Shown here: piece after piece, positions 37,223-46,585 of the stretch
Layout: each line of letters starts with the position of its first letter
How positions within the stretch are numbered: the first letter of the stretch is position 1
Source: Rhodothermales bacterium
GTDB lineage: Bacteria > Bacteroidota > Rhodothermia > Rhodothermales > VXPQ01
Direction of reading: 5' to 3'
Assembly (NCBI GenBank): GCA_951812335.1
Contig: OX638293.1
Span: 310,001 to 374,000 of the forward strand
Length of the DNA: 64,000 bases
Position numbers and translations under genes: made by a program
The notes under the pieces: generated by a model
What the model was told of the DNA's origin: nothing
What the model saw: only the letters and a program-made list of their open reading frames with translations
The model's database searches: none

Positions 37223-39676
37223 TCAGAATTGCAATTGATAAGATAGGGAGGGAATCCACTGAAACAGCGACACATGCCTCACTTCCACCGGGATCGGTTT
37301 CAACAACGTAGTTCTTAAATCCTGGTCTTCAAGCTTGGTGTAAATGTAGAACGTGTTGCTTCGCCCATACGTATTGTACATTCCCACGGAAATGGTCCGG
37401 ACCGCCCATGACCAAGTCTTCCTGAAGTGAATGCTCACATCAAGCCGGTGATAGTCGGGGGCACGAGAACTGTTGAGCGGCCCAAAGTCCACCAATACGA
37501 TGGGATAGCGGTACAGGACATCTGAATCATCCCCGAGGAATCGACCGACCGGCAGCCAGACCGGGTAGCCGCTTCCATACACCCACGTTGCGGCCAACTC
37601 AATCCCGTTTGTCACCCGGTACTGGCCCACGAGCGAAATGTCATGGCGGCGATCGAATCCGTCCGGAAAAGTATTGCCTCCATTCAGGTTCGCGAACGTC
37701 CGCGTGGATTTACTTAGGGTATAGCCGAGCCACCCTGTCAACCGGCCGGTTTTCTTTTGAGCGAATATCTCCAGCCCGCGCGCGTGGCCGCTTCCTTCTT
37801 CGACCAGTTCCGCCCAATTGAGCACGGCGGAAGCGGCGGCGTTGGCATTCGTTTCATACTCGAGCAGGCGTTGCATGCGCCGCCAGTACGTTTCGAGCGA
37901 CAGTTCGTATCTGCCGCTCAGCGAACTCCATACCAGTCCCCCGGCCAATTGCTGTCCGCGCTGCGGGCGTATTCGGTCCGTACTTGGTATCCACAGATCG
38001 TTTGGAAGGCTGGCCCCGCCTTCTGTCAGCAAATGAATGTACTGCTGCATGGTAACAGCAGACGCTTTGACCGCCATGCGCCCGGACAGCCTTACACTGG
38101 CGTTTAGCCGAGGTTCTACGGACCAGTACGGACCGCCATCTACCAGATAGCCGGAGACCCTAAGGCCCACGTTGACCCGAACCCGACGGTGCAGGAACAG
38201 TTCGTCTTCCACGTACGCAGCAATAGTCCCGGACTTCAGTCTACCTGTCGGAAATTGCGTGAAGGTAACCTCCTGCTCCTCTCCTTCCCCTTCCGTTCGA
38301 ATCCGGGTGCGGCCCGGCTGAACGCGGTGCCAGATTCCCTCCGCCCCGAAACGCAGATAGTGCCGCGAGCCCGCATTATGCTCTATATCTACCTTGGCAG
38401 TACCATCCACAATCCCGGAATCCCAGCCGTTCTCCGATGTCACGGGCTCCTCATTCCTGCCGCCATCGGAGGTGGTAGTCTGCTCCAGGGCATACCGGTA
38501 GGTAGTTATGCCTACGAGGATGTTGGCGAACGTCCGATCATTGACGATGCGGTTCCACCGAAGCGCGGCCAGGCGGTTGCCCCAGCCCGTGTTCGTTTTC
38601 ACTTTATCTCTGGCTGCGTAACGCTTCCGGGGCTCCTGGCGATATGTAAGCAGGTCCCGGCCAGCATAGGCGCTCAGGTACAGGCGGTCGCGATCGGAGA
38701 CTATATAGTTGGCCTTGAAATGAAGGTCGTAGAAGTGCCCGCTGGTCCACTCTTTGGGATTCCGGAAGGGACGCAGGAGCAGGTCAATGAAGCTCCGGCG
38801 CCCGGACAGCAGAAAAGAGGCCCGGTCCTTCTTTAGCGGTCCTTCAATCAGCCCGCGCGACGATACGATACCGACAGCGGCCTCACCCCCGAACCGCTTC
38901 AGGTTTCCCTCCTTCATCGTATAATCCACAACAGAAGAGAGCCGGCCTCCGTACCGGGCCGGAAAGCCACCCTTGAGCAGTTTCACGCTCTTCATGGCCT
39001 GCGCAGGAAAGACGCTGAAAAAGCCGAACACGTGGCTGGGGTTGTACACGGGAAGGCCGTCCAGCAGTATCAGATTCTGGTCTTCCCGTCCTCCCCTGAC
39101 GTAGAGCCCGCTGCTTCCTTCCTGGCCCGACTGCACCCCGGGAAGCAACTGCAGCACTTTCTGGATATCCGGTTCTCCAAGAAGCACTGGCAGACTTTCT
39201 ATCTGAGCGATTTCAATGTTATGCTCGCTCATCTGTATGTCGTCCACGGCCCTGGAAGGATGCGCGACGATCTCTATTTCCTCAAGACGAAACACGCGCG
39301 GTACCAGGGAGATATTCAGGGTCGTGTCCTGCCGCAGGACTATGTCAAACTCTTGCGACTCGTAGCCCACATGCGAGACGATAAACCTTACCTGCCCGGC
39401 GACTGTGGCAAAGCTGTAGAAACCGTACTGGTTGGTCGTGGTCCCCCGCTCGAGCTCCGGGAAATACAGTCCCACGCCGGGAATGCGCTCGCCGCTGGAA
39501 TTATCCTCTACATACCCGCTGATCGTATGCTCCTGCGCGTAGGCCCGGCTACACGGGAGAAGTCCCAAGAACAATAATACCAACACCCTCGCATTGATAT
39601 GGATAGCGGGGACGTGAGAATCGCGGTAGGGTGTGTAGGCGATGGAGCCCTTGCTTAAGCCATTCACCATGTTCAA
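37223..39676 (-). CDS. TonB-dependent outer membrane receptor with carboxypeptidase-like N-terminal domain
   Basis: This 817-residue protein has a signal peptide (VLVLLFLGLLPCSRAYAQ) and a carboxypeptidase D regulatory-like domain (ISGYVEDNSSGERIPGVGLYF). The plug domain has LQLLPGVQSGQEGSSGLYVRGG and LLDGLPVYNPSHVFGFF, and a beta-barrel ends in an aromatic residue (YQLQF). It imports an unidentified ligand through the outer membrane, driven by TonB. It is followed by a DUF4249 lipoprotein. The start at 39676 leaves 30 residues before the hydrophobic core, so a later start is possible. Confidence 0.9.
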   Translation of the reverse strand: MNMVNGLSKGSIAYTPYRDSHVPAIHINARVLVLLFLGLLPCSRAYAQEHTISGYVEDNSSGERIPGVGLYFPELERGTTTNQYGFYSFATVAGQVRFIVSHVGYESQEFDIVLRQDTTLNISLVPRVFRLEEIEIVAHPSRAVDDIQMSEHNIEIAQIESLPVLLGEPDIQKVLQLLPGVQSGQEGSSGLYVRGGREDQNLILLDGLPVYNPSHVFGFFSVFPAQAMKSVKLLKGGFPARYGGRLSSVVDYTMKEGNLKRFGGEAAVGIVSSRGLIEGPLKKDRASFLLSGRRSFIDLLLRPFRNPKEWTSGHFYDLHFKANYIVSDRDRLYLSAYAGRDLLTYRQEPRKRYAARDKVKTNTGWGNRLAALRWNRIVNDRTFANILVGITTYRYALEQTTTSDGGRNEEPVTSENGWDSGIVDGTAKVDIEHNAGSRHYLRFGAEGIWHRVQPGRTRIRTEGEGEEQEVTFTQFPTGRLKSGTIAAYVEDELFLHRRVRVNVGLRVSGYLVDGGPYWSVEPRLNASVRLSGRMAVKASAVTMQQYIHLLTEGGASLPNDLWIPSTDRIRPQRGQQLAGGLVWSSLSGRYELSLETYWRRMQRLLEYETNANAAASAVLNWAELVEEGSGHARGLEIFAQKKTGRLTGWLGYTLSKSTRTFANLNGGNTFPDGFDRRHDISLVGQYRVTNGIELAATWVYGSGYPVWLPVGRFLGDDSDVLYRYPIVLVDFGPLNSSRAPDYHRLDVSIHFRKTWSWAVRTISVGMYNTYGRSNTFYIYTKLEDQDLRTTLLKPIPVEVRHVSLFQWIPSLSYQLQF

Positions 39677-39851
39677 GAAGAAGGAACTGAGAGCAATTAG
39701 TATAAGGATATTCTAAGGATAGCCCTGCTCCGAAAAAAGTCTACAATTGAACGCCACAACCCCCTGCCTACTGCGGAAGCCAGCCAAAGCTGACTTCCGC
39801 ACGCATGAAAAGGGCCCGTTGACGGCGCTTGGCAGAATATCGTTTGTGATC

Positions 39852-39889
39852 TACCCTTCATAGCCGTATGCATACGGCTATGAAGGGTA
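39852..39889. terminator. Perfect 38-bp palindrome after a lipoprotein gene
   Basis: TACCCTTCATAGCCGTATG is followed at once by its exact reverse complement, so both strands can form a 19-bp hairpin with no spacer. It lies 12 bp beyond the stop of the minus-strand lipoprotein gene (39902-40930), where a terminator is expected, but no T-run follows. The rest of 39677-39901 shows no gene; TAAGGATATTCT near 39702 is a weak repeat end. Confidence 0.5.
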
Positions 39890-39901
39890 AAATCTCCGAA
39901 T

Positions 39902-40930
39902 CTATCCGGATCTGGATACGACAGCGCTACAACTACGCCATACACCATCACGATTTCCAGAGTGATCAGTATCTATATTTCCTGTGATGGTTGCAGACCA
40001 TCCGCTATCCGTCATAAATATTGTCTCTATTTGGGTGCCATTGTAAACAGAATGGTCATAATCATCTTCTGATGTATTACCATCGCTGTCGGTAAGCGAG
40101 TAATCGCTCTGTATGCGTACTTGATTAATGGAGTTGCTACGCCATCCATACCACCTTTTTCTTTGGCTTTTTGTACGCGCTCCTGCTGACGCATAGAGCC
40201 AGTAGTCCGTGATCCACGACTTGCCTTGTATTCTCCTTTTTGTTGTAAAATAGCTTGTACATGTTCTATCAACCATCGATTTGCCTACCGCACCAGATGC
40301 GGCGGCGTAACCGGCCCGCTCAATCTCATATGACTCAACACCATCGCCTTGCCTGCTCAGGATGGGCGTGTGATTGGCATGCCTCAAGTCGATGTCTTTC
40401 AAAGATTCTACACTGGATTGAGGGGTTCGGTATACATAGTTACGGGTAACCTTGAATACATCCGAGCCTATCCGAATCTCCCCATCCTTGTTGAGGACTG
40501 CAGCAAAATACGGATCCTCTACTATCTCCAACTGCTCGGCTTCTTCCACATCCAGAAGTGTTTTCTCCACGCCGTCCACCAACTGCTCGGCTCCTTCCGC
40601 ATCCAAGAGTGTCTTCTCCACCTCGTCCATCAACTGCTCCGTGACGGTGCGCAGTGAAATAAACCCATCTTGAAACGGCAATTTATCCAGGGAAGCGGTC
40701 TCTGGGCTTACAAATGCCTTCATGAAATCCGAAAACGCTTCCATGTCCCTGAACGCAAGCCGACCTTCCACAACCGGGACATGCCCGCCCGCTTGCTGTA
40801 ATTGCGGGGCTGTTGCGTTATCGTTGTTTACGTGTATGGGTGACTGGTCACACGCGGCGAGCATGGACAGGAGAAACGATACCAACAATACGTTGGTCCA
40901 CAGGTTAAAAGGGCGTGATGCCGTTTGCAT
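39902..40930 (-). CDS. Predicted lipoprotein of unknown function with a tandem 17-residue repeat
   Basis: This 342-residue protein has a lipobox SMLAAC (Cys27). Residues about 99-132 contain two copies of the unit V-x-x-V-E-K-T-L-L-D-x-E-x-A-E-Q-L, encoded by 51-bp direct repeats (40534-40635). The C-terminal half has several aromatic and Gly/Asn/Asp-rich stretches suggesting a beta-rich domain (SWITDYWLYASAGARTKS, SDYSLTDSDGNTSEDDYD). No family was recognised. The ATG is preceded by GAGGT at a suitable distance. It stands alone between the TonB receptor and dtd. Confidence 0.7.
   Translation of the reverse strand: MQTASRPFNLWTNVLLVSFLLSMLAACDQSPIHVNNDNATAPQLQQAGGHVPVVEGRLAFRDMEAFSDFMKAFVSPETASLDKLPFQDGFISLRTVTEQLMDEVEKTLLDAEGAEQLVDGVEKTLLDVEEAEQLEIVEDPYFAAVLNKDGEIRIGSDVFKVTRNYVYRTPQSSVESLKDIDLRHANHTPILSRQGDGVESYEIERAGYAAASGAVGKSMVDRTCTSYFTTKRRIQGKSWITDYWLYASAGARTKSQRKRWYGWRSNSINQVRIQSDYSLTDSDGNTSEDDYDHSVYNGTQIETIFMTDSGWSATITGNIDTDHSGNRDGVWRSCSAVVSRSG
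40534..40635 (-). repeat. Two tandem 51-bp repeats inside a lipoprotein gene
   Basis: 40534-40584 and 40585-40635 are direct repeats of 51 bp (17 codons), each starting GCTCGGCT and ending CATCAACT or CACCAACT on the plus strand. They differ at several positions. Being a multiple of three, they can expand or contract without breaking the frame. Confidence 0.85.
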
Positions 40931-41478
40931 TGAGTTACCTCGTGTTTGGAGATGAAATGTGGTTTAACGATTTTGGCCAAAACCCGCGCCTCGGCCTTCA
41001 GCCAGTTCGACAGACCCAAGGCTACGCCGAAACCGCCCGTAGAGCGCGACGGGATCGCCGCGGATGCCATTCACGGCTACTCCTGAACTGGGTACGGCTA
41101 CGCTGAGCCTCCGTATACGGGTTACGCTGTTCCCACAGAGTAGTATTGCATTTGAACAATAAGTGTTTGCTAACTGAGAGGAATGCAGCTGCCGAAGAGG
41201 CAGCGCCAGGATAGCAAGAAACCCGGCTCTTATCCAAGTGCCGGTCGATGTTTTCACAAAGACTTAATGGCCCAAGAGGACCGAAGCGCCGCGCCGCGGA
41301 GCCGAGCTCGACGCGGCAGGGACAATGGATACACACGTGCGAGCCAAACGTGCCCAACCGTGGGTTGAAGATCTCAACCCGGGACATAAACGCGCCCTGC
41401 AGTCGGCCCTATCCCCAAAAACGCGCCGTCTATATCTCGCCCGGTGGAACCGGTTTGCCGCCCGCCCCGCCACCATGG
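40931..41478. other. Intergenic region without a supported gene
   Basis: These 548 bp separate the 5' end of the lipoprotein gene from the 3' end of dtd. Open frames here have no start context or recognisable product. The last bases before 40930 contain the GAGGT ribosome-binding site of the lipoprotein gene. No repeat end or strong hairpin was noticed. Confidence 0.5.
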
Positions 41479-41952
41479 CTATGGCTCCTCCCTGCCACTC
41501 CGCTTACCCTGACGGCGTTCCACCCAAAGCGTCACCGGCCCATCGTTCACGAGATGCACCTCCATCATGGCGCCGAACACGCCGGTCCGGACGGGTGCGG
41601 CGAGTTGTGCGGCCATCCGCTCCACGAACGATTCGTACAGCGCTTCGGCCTGTTGGGTAGCCGCCGCATCCACGAAGGAAGGCCGATTGCCACGCCGCAC
41701 ATCCCCATACAATGTGAACTGCGACACGACAAGCGCCTCTCCGCCCGTTTCGACGATCGAACGGTTCATCCTGCCTTGCTCGTCGGAAAAGATGCGGAGA
41801 CGGGCGCACTTGCCGGCCAGCCAATCCGCTTCCGCTTCCGTATCCGTACGGTGGGCGCCGAGAAGAATCAGCATACCGGGGCCTATGCGCCCGACCTCTT
41901 CCCCCTCGACCCGTACCGACGCTTCCCGTACCCGTTGAATCAATGCAACCAT
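41479..41952 (-). CDS. dtd: D-aminoacyl-tRNA deacylase
   Basis: This 157-residue protein removes D-amino acids from tRNA (also Gly from tRNA-Ala). Diagnostic motifs are MVALIQRV at the start, SQFTLYGD in the middle (the Ser-Gln-Phe-Thr catalytic stretch), GNRPSF and NDGPVTLWVE at the end (cross-subunit Gly-Pro motif). ATG 41952 is chosen because GAGG lies about 8 bases upstream; it follows the rdgB stop by 8 bp, so the genes are coupled. Slightly longer frames from 41964 use TTG. Confidence 0.92.
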   Translation of the reverse strand: MVALIQRVREASVRVEGEEVGRIGPGMLILLGAHRTDTEAEADWLAGKCARLRIFSDEQGRMNRSIVETGGEALVVSQFTLYGDVRRGNRPSFVDAAATQQAEALYESFVERMAAQLAAPVRTGVFGAMMEVHLVNDGPVTLWVERRQGKRSGREEP

Positions 41953-41960
41953 GTCGTTCC

Positions 41961-42545
41961 TCAACCCGCCCGGTCGTGGAGATACGCTGCAAACTGCCGG
42001 AGCGCCGCTCCCCGGTGGCTTATGGCGTTCTTTTCCTCTGCATCCAACTCCGCAAACGTACGGTTTCCGCCTTCCGGCACAAAAATACTGTCGTAGCCAA
42101 AGCCCTTGCTCCCCCGCTCTTCGTCAATGATCGTACCCGGGCAAACGCCTTCGAAAAAGCGGGCGCCCGTTTCGTCTGCAAGAGCAATCACGGTGCGAAA
42201 ACGGGCGGATCGGTCTCGGACGCCTTGCAGATCGGCGAGCAATTTTCGTCGATTCGCCGCATCGTCGGCGAACAATCCCGCAAACCGGGCCGACTGCACG
42301 CCGGGCAAGCCGCCGAGCGCATCCACTTCCAGGCCTGTATCGTCAGCCAGCGCAGGAAGACCTGCGAAAACATGAAGCGTTTCGGCCTTCTTGCGCGCGT
42401 TGCCCTCCAGCGTGTCGGCATCCTCCTCAACGAACGGCGCCCCATCTATCTCCGAAACGGAACGCAGCGTAATCGGCAAGTCCGATAATAGCAAACGCAT
42501 CTCCGCGATCTTGCCCGGGTTCCTGGTGGAAAGAAGAAGTGTCAT
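41961..42545 (-). CDS. rdgB: Non-canonical purine NTP pyrophosphatase (RdgB/HAM1)
   Basis: This 194-residue protein hydrolyses ITP, dITP and XTP to monophosphates and so protects DNA and RNA from deaminated bases. It shows LLLSTRNPGKIAEM (N-terminal nucleotide loop), DADTLEGNARKKAE, LADDTGLEVDALGG with the metal-binding Asp pair, and GSKGFGYDSIFVPEG. The ATG at 42545 starts the conserved fold. It is divergent from rpsU across about 90 bp. Confidence 0.93.
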   Translation of the reverse strand: MTLLLSTRNPGKIAEMRLLLSDLPITLRSVSEIDGAPFVEEDADTLEGNARKKAETLHVFAGLPALADDTGLEVDALGGLPGVQSARFAGLFADDAANRRKLLADLQGVRDRSARFRTVIALADETGARFFEGVCPGTIIDEERGSKGFGYDSIFVPEGGNRTFAELDAEEKNAISHRGAALRQFAAYLHDRAG

Positions 42546-42636
42546 GATACAGGAACACTCTGTGGAGAACAATGGTTTTATAAGACTGCCGCAAAAAACG
42601 GTTAGCCCAACCAACGGAATCGTAAGGAGAATAATT

Positions 42637-42831
42637 TTGTCCGTAGGAGTCAAAGTTCGAGACAGCGAATCCATCGATCGCGCCCTGCGTCGTTTCAAAC
42701 GCTCCGTGAATCGCAGCCGCATTCTTCGCATCTATCGTGCGAATATGGCTTTCACGAAGCCTTCCGAAGAACGGCGGGTTGCCCGCGAGAAATCGCATCG
42801 CATGTCCAGAAAGCATTCCAGAAGGCACTGA
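42637..42831 (+). CDS. rpsU: Ribosomal protein bS21
   Basis: This 64-residue basic protein reads VGVKVRDSESIDRALRRFKRSV, then FTKPSEERRVAREKSHRM and a Lys/Arg/His tail, the pattern of bS21. It is a small-subunit protein that helps early initiation. The start is TTG at 42637, supported by AAGGAG about 7 bases upstream; no ATG or GTG gives the conserved N-terminus. It is divergent from rdgB and convergent with the kgd-like gene. Confidence 0.88.
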   Translation: MSVGVKVRDSESIDRALRRFKRSVNRSRILRIYRANMAFTKPSEERRVAREKSHRMSRKHSRRH

Positions 42832-42859
42832 GCCCGCCTGGCGCCCAGCTCGCTATCCC

Positions 42860-45800
42860 TCACCGAAACGGTTCATAGACAGGCAGGCGGGACCTCCCCA
42901 GCACCGTGCTGAGGATGTTCTCGGTTTCGGCTTTGTGCATTTCCGCACTGCCCGTCGCCGGACTCGCACTCCCCGGACGCCCGACGTACGCCGTTCGCCC
43001 CTGTCCAACGCGACTCACCTTGTCGAGCAACGTATCGAGGCGACACTGCATGTACGTCCATGCGCCCATGTTGGCAGGCTCTTCCTGCACCCAGCATACC
43101 TCGGCGGCGTCTCCGTAACGCACCAGTTCGGCCAGAACCTCTTCTTCGGGAAACGGGTAGTGCTGCTCGATCCGGGTAATGGCGATCGACGTATCCTGCT
43201 TTTTCCCAAGCGCCTGCACCAGATCGTAGTACACCTTGCCGGTACACAGTACATGCCGCCGCACGGATCCCGGATCGGCATTGGACGGAATAACCTTCCG
43301 GAATCGCCCGTCGGCTAGCTCCGACGCCGGAGAAACAAAAAGAGGATGGCGCAACAGACTCTTCGGGGCCATCACGATCAGCGGTTTTCGGTCGCTCCAG
43401 CACACCTGCCGACGCAACGCATGGAAATAATTGGCCGGCGTCGTGAGGTTGCATACGATCATGTTCTCCTCGGCGCACATCTGCAAAAAGCGTTCGAGGC
43501 GAGCGGACGAGTGCTCGGGACCCTGTCCTTCCCACCCGTGCGGAAGCAATGCCACAAGACCGCTTTGCTGCCCCCATTTCGCTTCGGCAGCAACCAGAAA
43601 CTGGTCGAACACGATCTGTGCGCCGTTGGCGAAATCCCCGAACTGCGCTTCCCAGATAACGAGAGCTGAAGAATCGGCAACGGAATACCCGTATTCGAAA
43701 CCAAGCACCGCATATTCGGACAGGAGCGAATCGTAAATGAGGAGCTTCGCCTGTTCCTTGCGGATGTTATTCAGCGGGATATATTCCCGACCTGTTTGCT
43801 GGTCGTAGAGCGCCGCATGACGCTGACTGAACGTGGCGCGCCGTGAATCCTGACCGCTCAGCCGGACTGTAATCCCCTCCAGAAGCAGGGATCCGAAGGC
43901 CAGTGTCTCGGCGTACGCCCAGCCGACCTGCTGCTGTTCGAGGTACAATGCCTTGTTACGCTGAAACTGGCGGGCCAGCTTCTTGTGCACCCGCACACTG
44001 TCCGGAAATTCGGCCAGGGCGTGGGCCACTGCGTGCAGATTTTCCTCCGGCGTTGAGGTATCCGGCTCCGCAAACGACAAAGGAGCGGGAGCCGCTAACG
44101 CGGCAGCGAGATTCTTCGCCCGTGCGGCATCCATCGCCGTCGTTAGGTCGAAGGCTTCCTGCAATCGGTCGCGATAGTCGTGCAGAATCTCTTCCGCTTC
44201 TTCGGGATTCATTTCCCCCCGGCGCAAGAGGCGCTCCGTATACAACTTCCGGGGGGAGCGTTTCTCCTCGATCCTCCTGTACAGCAACGGCTGGGTGAAC
44301 GTCGGCTCATCCCCCTCATTGTGCCCGCGAACACGATAGCACAACATGTCGATGACCACATCCTTGTTGAAGGCATTGCGGTATTCGAGCGCAAGCTGCA
44401 CTACACGCACGCAGGCCTCCGGATCGTCCCCGTTCACATGAAAAATCGGCGCCTGGATCGTCCGGGCCACATCCGTCGCATACGTCGAACTGCGCGCATC
44501 CGAAGGCGATGTCGTGAACCCGATTTGATTGTTGATAACAATATGAATGGTCCCGCCGGTCGTATACCCGGAAAGCTGACTCAGATTGAGCGTTTCGGTT
44601 ACAACGCCCTGTCCGGCGAAGGCCGCATCGCCGTGGATAAGGAGCGGGATAACCGCATCTCGAGATTCCGCTTCGAACAAAGCCTGCTCGCCGTGCTGCA
44701 GAATATCCTGCCGAGCGCGCACCATCCCTTCGACAATCGGGTTGACTGCCTCAAGATGGCTTGGATTAGAGGCCAGCATGAGTTTCACAATTTCGCCTCC
44801 GGGCGCGGTATGCTCGCCATGAGCACCCAAGTGGTACTTGACGTCGCCCGAACCCTGCGTCGTGGCAGGATCGATGTTCCCCTCGAACTCGGAGAAAATC
44901 GCCTCGTAGGGCTTGTTGAGAATATTCGCAAGGATATTCAGGCGGCCCCGGTGCGCCATGCCGATCACTACCTCCTGAACATCGTGCTCCGCCGCCGCCG
45001 ACAACATGGCGTCGATCATCGGAATCACCGACTCGGCGCCTTCGAGCGAAAACCGCTTGTGTCCTATGTATTTCGTATGAAGGAATCGCTCGAATGCCTC
45101 CGCCGCATTCAGTTTCTGGAGAATGCGGCGTTTGGCTTCGGGACTTACCGGCTCCTCGCGCCCCGTCGGCTCGAGCCGGTCCTGTAGCCACCGTTTTTCG
45201 GTGGGACTCGATATGTGCATATACTCGATGCCGATCTTGCGGCAATAGGTATTGCGCACAATCTCCACAATATCGCGAAGCGGCAGCACATCCCGGCCGC
45301 CCATCCCTCCTGTCAAAAATTCCCGGTCCAGATCCCAAATCGTCAACTCGTACCAGAAAGGATCCAATTCGGGATGATACATCCGGTTATAGCCCAGCGG
45401 ATTGATGTCCGCCTGCAAATGCCCGCGCACCCGATGCGCCCGAATGAATTGCAGGACACGCGCTTGTTTATGCACCATATCGACATGGTCCCCGGGCTGT
45501 CCCCCGCCAATCTGCGGGGTTGTATCCGTCGAGAGCTCGTACGGCTGATACGGTATGTTCAGTTGCTCGAAAATCTGCTGATAGAATTCGTGCTTACCGA
45601 GTAAGGTGTCCGCGAGATAAAGCAAAAACGAGCCGCTTTCGGCGCCCTGGATAATGCGATGGTCATACGTCGAGGTAATGTTCATCACTGGCGAGATACC
45701 CGCTTTGCTCACCGCCTCGGGCGGATAGGAATGGTATTCCGGGGGATATCCTATAGCGCCGGCGCCGATAATCACGCCCTGACCGGGCATGAGCCGCGCA

Positions 45801-46576
45801 ACGCTCATATTGGTGCCGATCATGCCCGGATTGGTAAGGGTAGCAGTGGTGCCTTCGAAATCTGCAACGCTGAGTTTGCCGTTCCTTGCACGGCGGATAA
45901 TATCGTTGTAAATACCCATCAACTGAGGGAAATTCATGCGTTCCGCCCCCTTGACGTTGGGCACGAGCAGCGTGCGCCGGCCTCTCCGTTCGATATCGAT
46001 GGCGATACCGAGATTGATCTGCTCCGGAAACACGTGCCGGGAAACCCCGTCCTCGCGCAGAAACGTCGCATTCAGGTTGGGGAAACGGGCCAGCGCCTTT
46101 ACGAGCGCCCACATGATCAGGTGGGTGAACGAAACTTTTTCCCCACCCTGGTGCTGCTGGTAAGCATTGATAAGGATGCGGTTCTCGATCATCAGTTTGA
46201 CCGGAACGGTCCGCATGGAAGTAGCCGTGGGGACACCAAGGCTCGCCTCCATGTTTTCGACGATCTTTGCCTGCGGCCCCCGAATAATATCCTTGTCCGC
46301 CCTGGATTCGGGAGGAGAGGGCGGCGCCGGCGGCGCTTCCGGCTCGGGCGCAGCCCCGTCCCCCTGCTCGGGAGACGGCTCTACGATCACCTCGTCAGGA
46401 AGAGGCGTCGTAACCTGCCGTGCCTCCGCAACCGCGCGAAACGGCTCGTCGGGCGTATAGTCGGCAAAGAATTCCCGCCAGGCCTCGGCTACGCTTTCCG
46501 GGTTTTCAAGATATTGGTGGTAGAGATTCTCGATGTACCCCGTGTTGAATCCGAGCGCGCTCATGGTTTCGATCAT
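42860..46576 (-). CDS. kgd: 2-oxoglutarate dehydrogenase E1 fused to an E2 succinyltransferase domain (Kgd-like)
   Basis: This 1238-residue protein begins with the E1 N-terminal segment (GFNTGYIENLYHQYLENP). A Pro/Glu linker (about 60-100) and an E2-type catalytic domain (about 105-330) follow, with TLTNPGMIGTNMSVARLMPGQG and TSTYDHRIIQGAESG. In that last motif Gln replaces the Asp of the usual DHR..DG motif, as in mycobacterial Kgd. The E1 thiamine-diphosphate part follows: VVIGMAHRGRLNIL, HGDAAFAGQGVVTETLNLSQ, YTTGGTIHIVINNQIGF and the GHNEGDEPTFTQP block. It feeds the TCA cycle by oxidative decarboxylation. No lipoyl domain or separate E2/E3 is near. ATG 46576 and 46564 are both possible starts. 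A long dispersed repeat lies 10 bp upstream. Confidence 0.93.
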   Translation of the reverse strand: MIETMSALGFNTGYIENLYHQYLENPESVAEAWREFFADYTPDEPFRAVAEARQVTTPLPDEVIVEPSPEQGDGAAPEPEAPPAPPSPPESRADKDIIRGPQAKIVENMEASLGVPTATSMRTVPVKLMIENRILINAYQQHQGGEKVSFTHLIMWALVKALARFPNLNATFLREDGVSRHVFPEQINLGIAIDIERRGRRTLLVPNVKGAERMNFPQLMGIYNDIIRRARNGKLSVADFEGTTATLTNPGMIGTNMSVARLMPGQGVIIGAGAIGYPPEYHSYPPEAVSKAGISPVMNITSTYDHRIIQGAESGSFLLYLADTLLGKHEFYQQIFEQLNIPYQPYELSTDTTPQIGGGQPGDHVDMVHKQARVLQFIRAHRVRGHLQADINPLGYNRMYHPELDPFWYELTIWDLDREFLTGGMGGRDVLPLRDIVEIVRNTYCRKIGIEYMHISSPTEKRWLQDRLEPTGREEPVSPEAKRRILQKLNAAEAFERFLHTKYIGHKRFSLEGAESVIPMIDAMLSAAAEHDVQEVVIGMAHRGRLNILANILNKPYEAIFSEFEGNIDPATTQGSGDVKYHLGAHGEHTAPGGEIVKLMLASNPSHLEAVNPIVEGMVRARQDILQHGEQALFEAESRDAVIPLLIHGDAAFAGQGVVTETLNLSQLSGYTTGGTIHIVINNQIGFTTSPSDARSSTYATDVARTIQAPIFHVNGDDPEACVRVVQLALEYRNAFNKDVVIDMLCYRVRGHNEGDEPTFTQPLLYRRIEEKRSPRKLYTERLLRRGEMNPEEAEEILHDYRDRLQEAFDLTTAMDAARAKNLAAALAAPAPLSFAEPDTSTPEENLHAVAHALAEFPDSVRVHKKLARQFQRNKALYLEQQQVGWAYAETLAFGSLLLEGITVRLSGQDSRRATFSQRHAALYDQQTGREYIPLNNIRKEQAKLLIYDSLLSEYAVLGFEYGYSVADSSALVIWEAQFGDFANGAQIVFDQFLVAAEAKWGQQSGLVALLPHGWEGQGPEHSSARLERFLQMCAEENMIVCNLTTPANYFHALRRQVCWSDRKPLIVMAPKSLLRHPLFVSPASELADGRFRKVIPSNADPGSVRRHVLCTGKVYYDLVQALGKKQDTSIAITRIEQHYPFPEEEVLAELVRYGDAAEVCWVQEEPANMGAWTYMQCRLDTLLDKVSRVGQGRTAYVGRPGSASPATGSAEMHKAETENILSTVLGRSRLPVYEPFR

Positions 46577-46585
46577 TGCAAAATT

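Noticed and set aside
41022-41387. 121-residue minus-strand frame between the lipoprotein gene and dtd
   Set aside because: Low-complexity Arg/Ser-rich product, no start signal, no similarity recognised.
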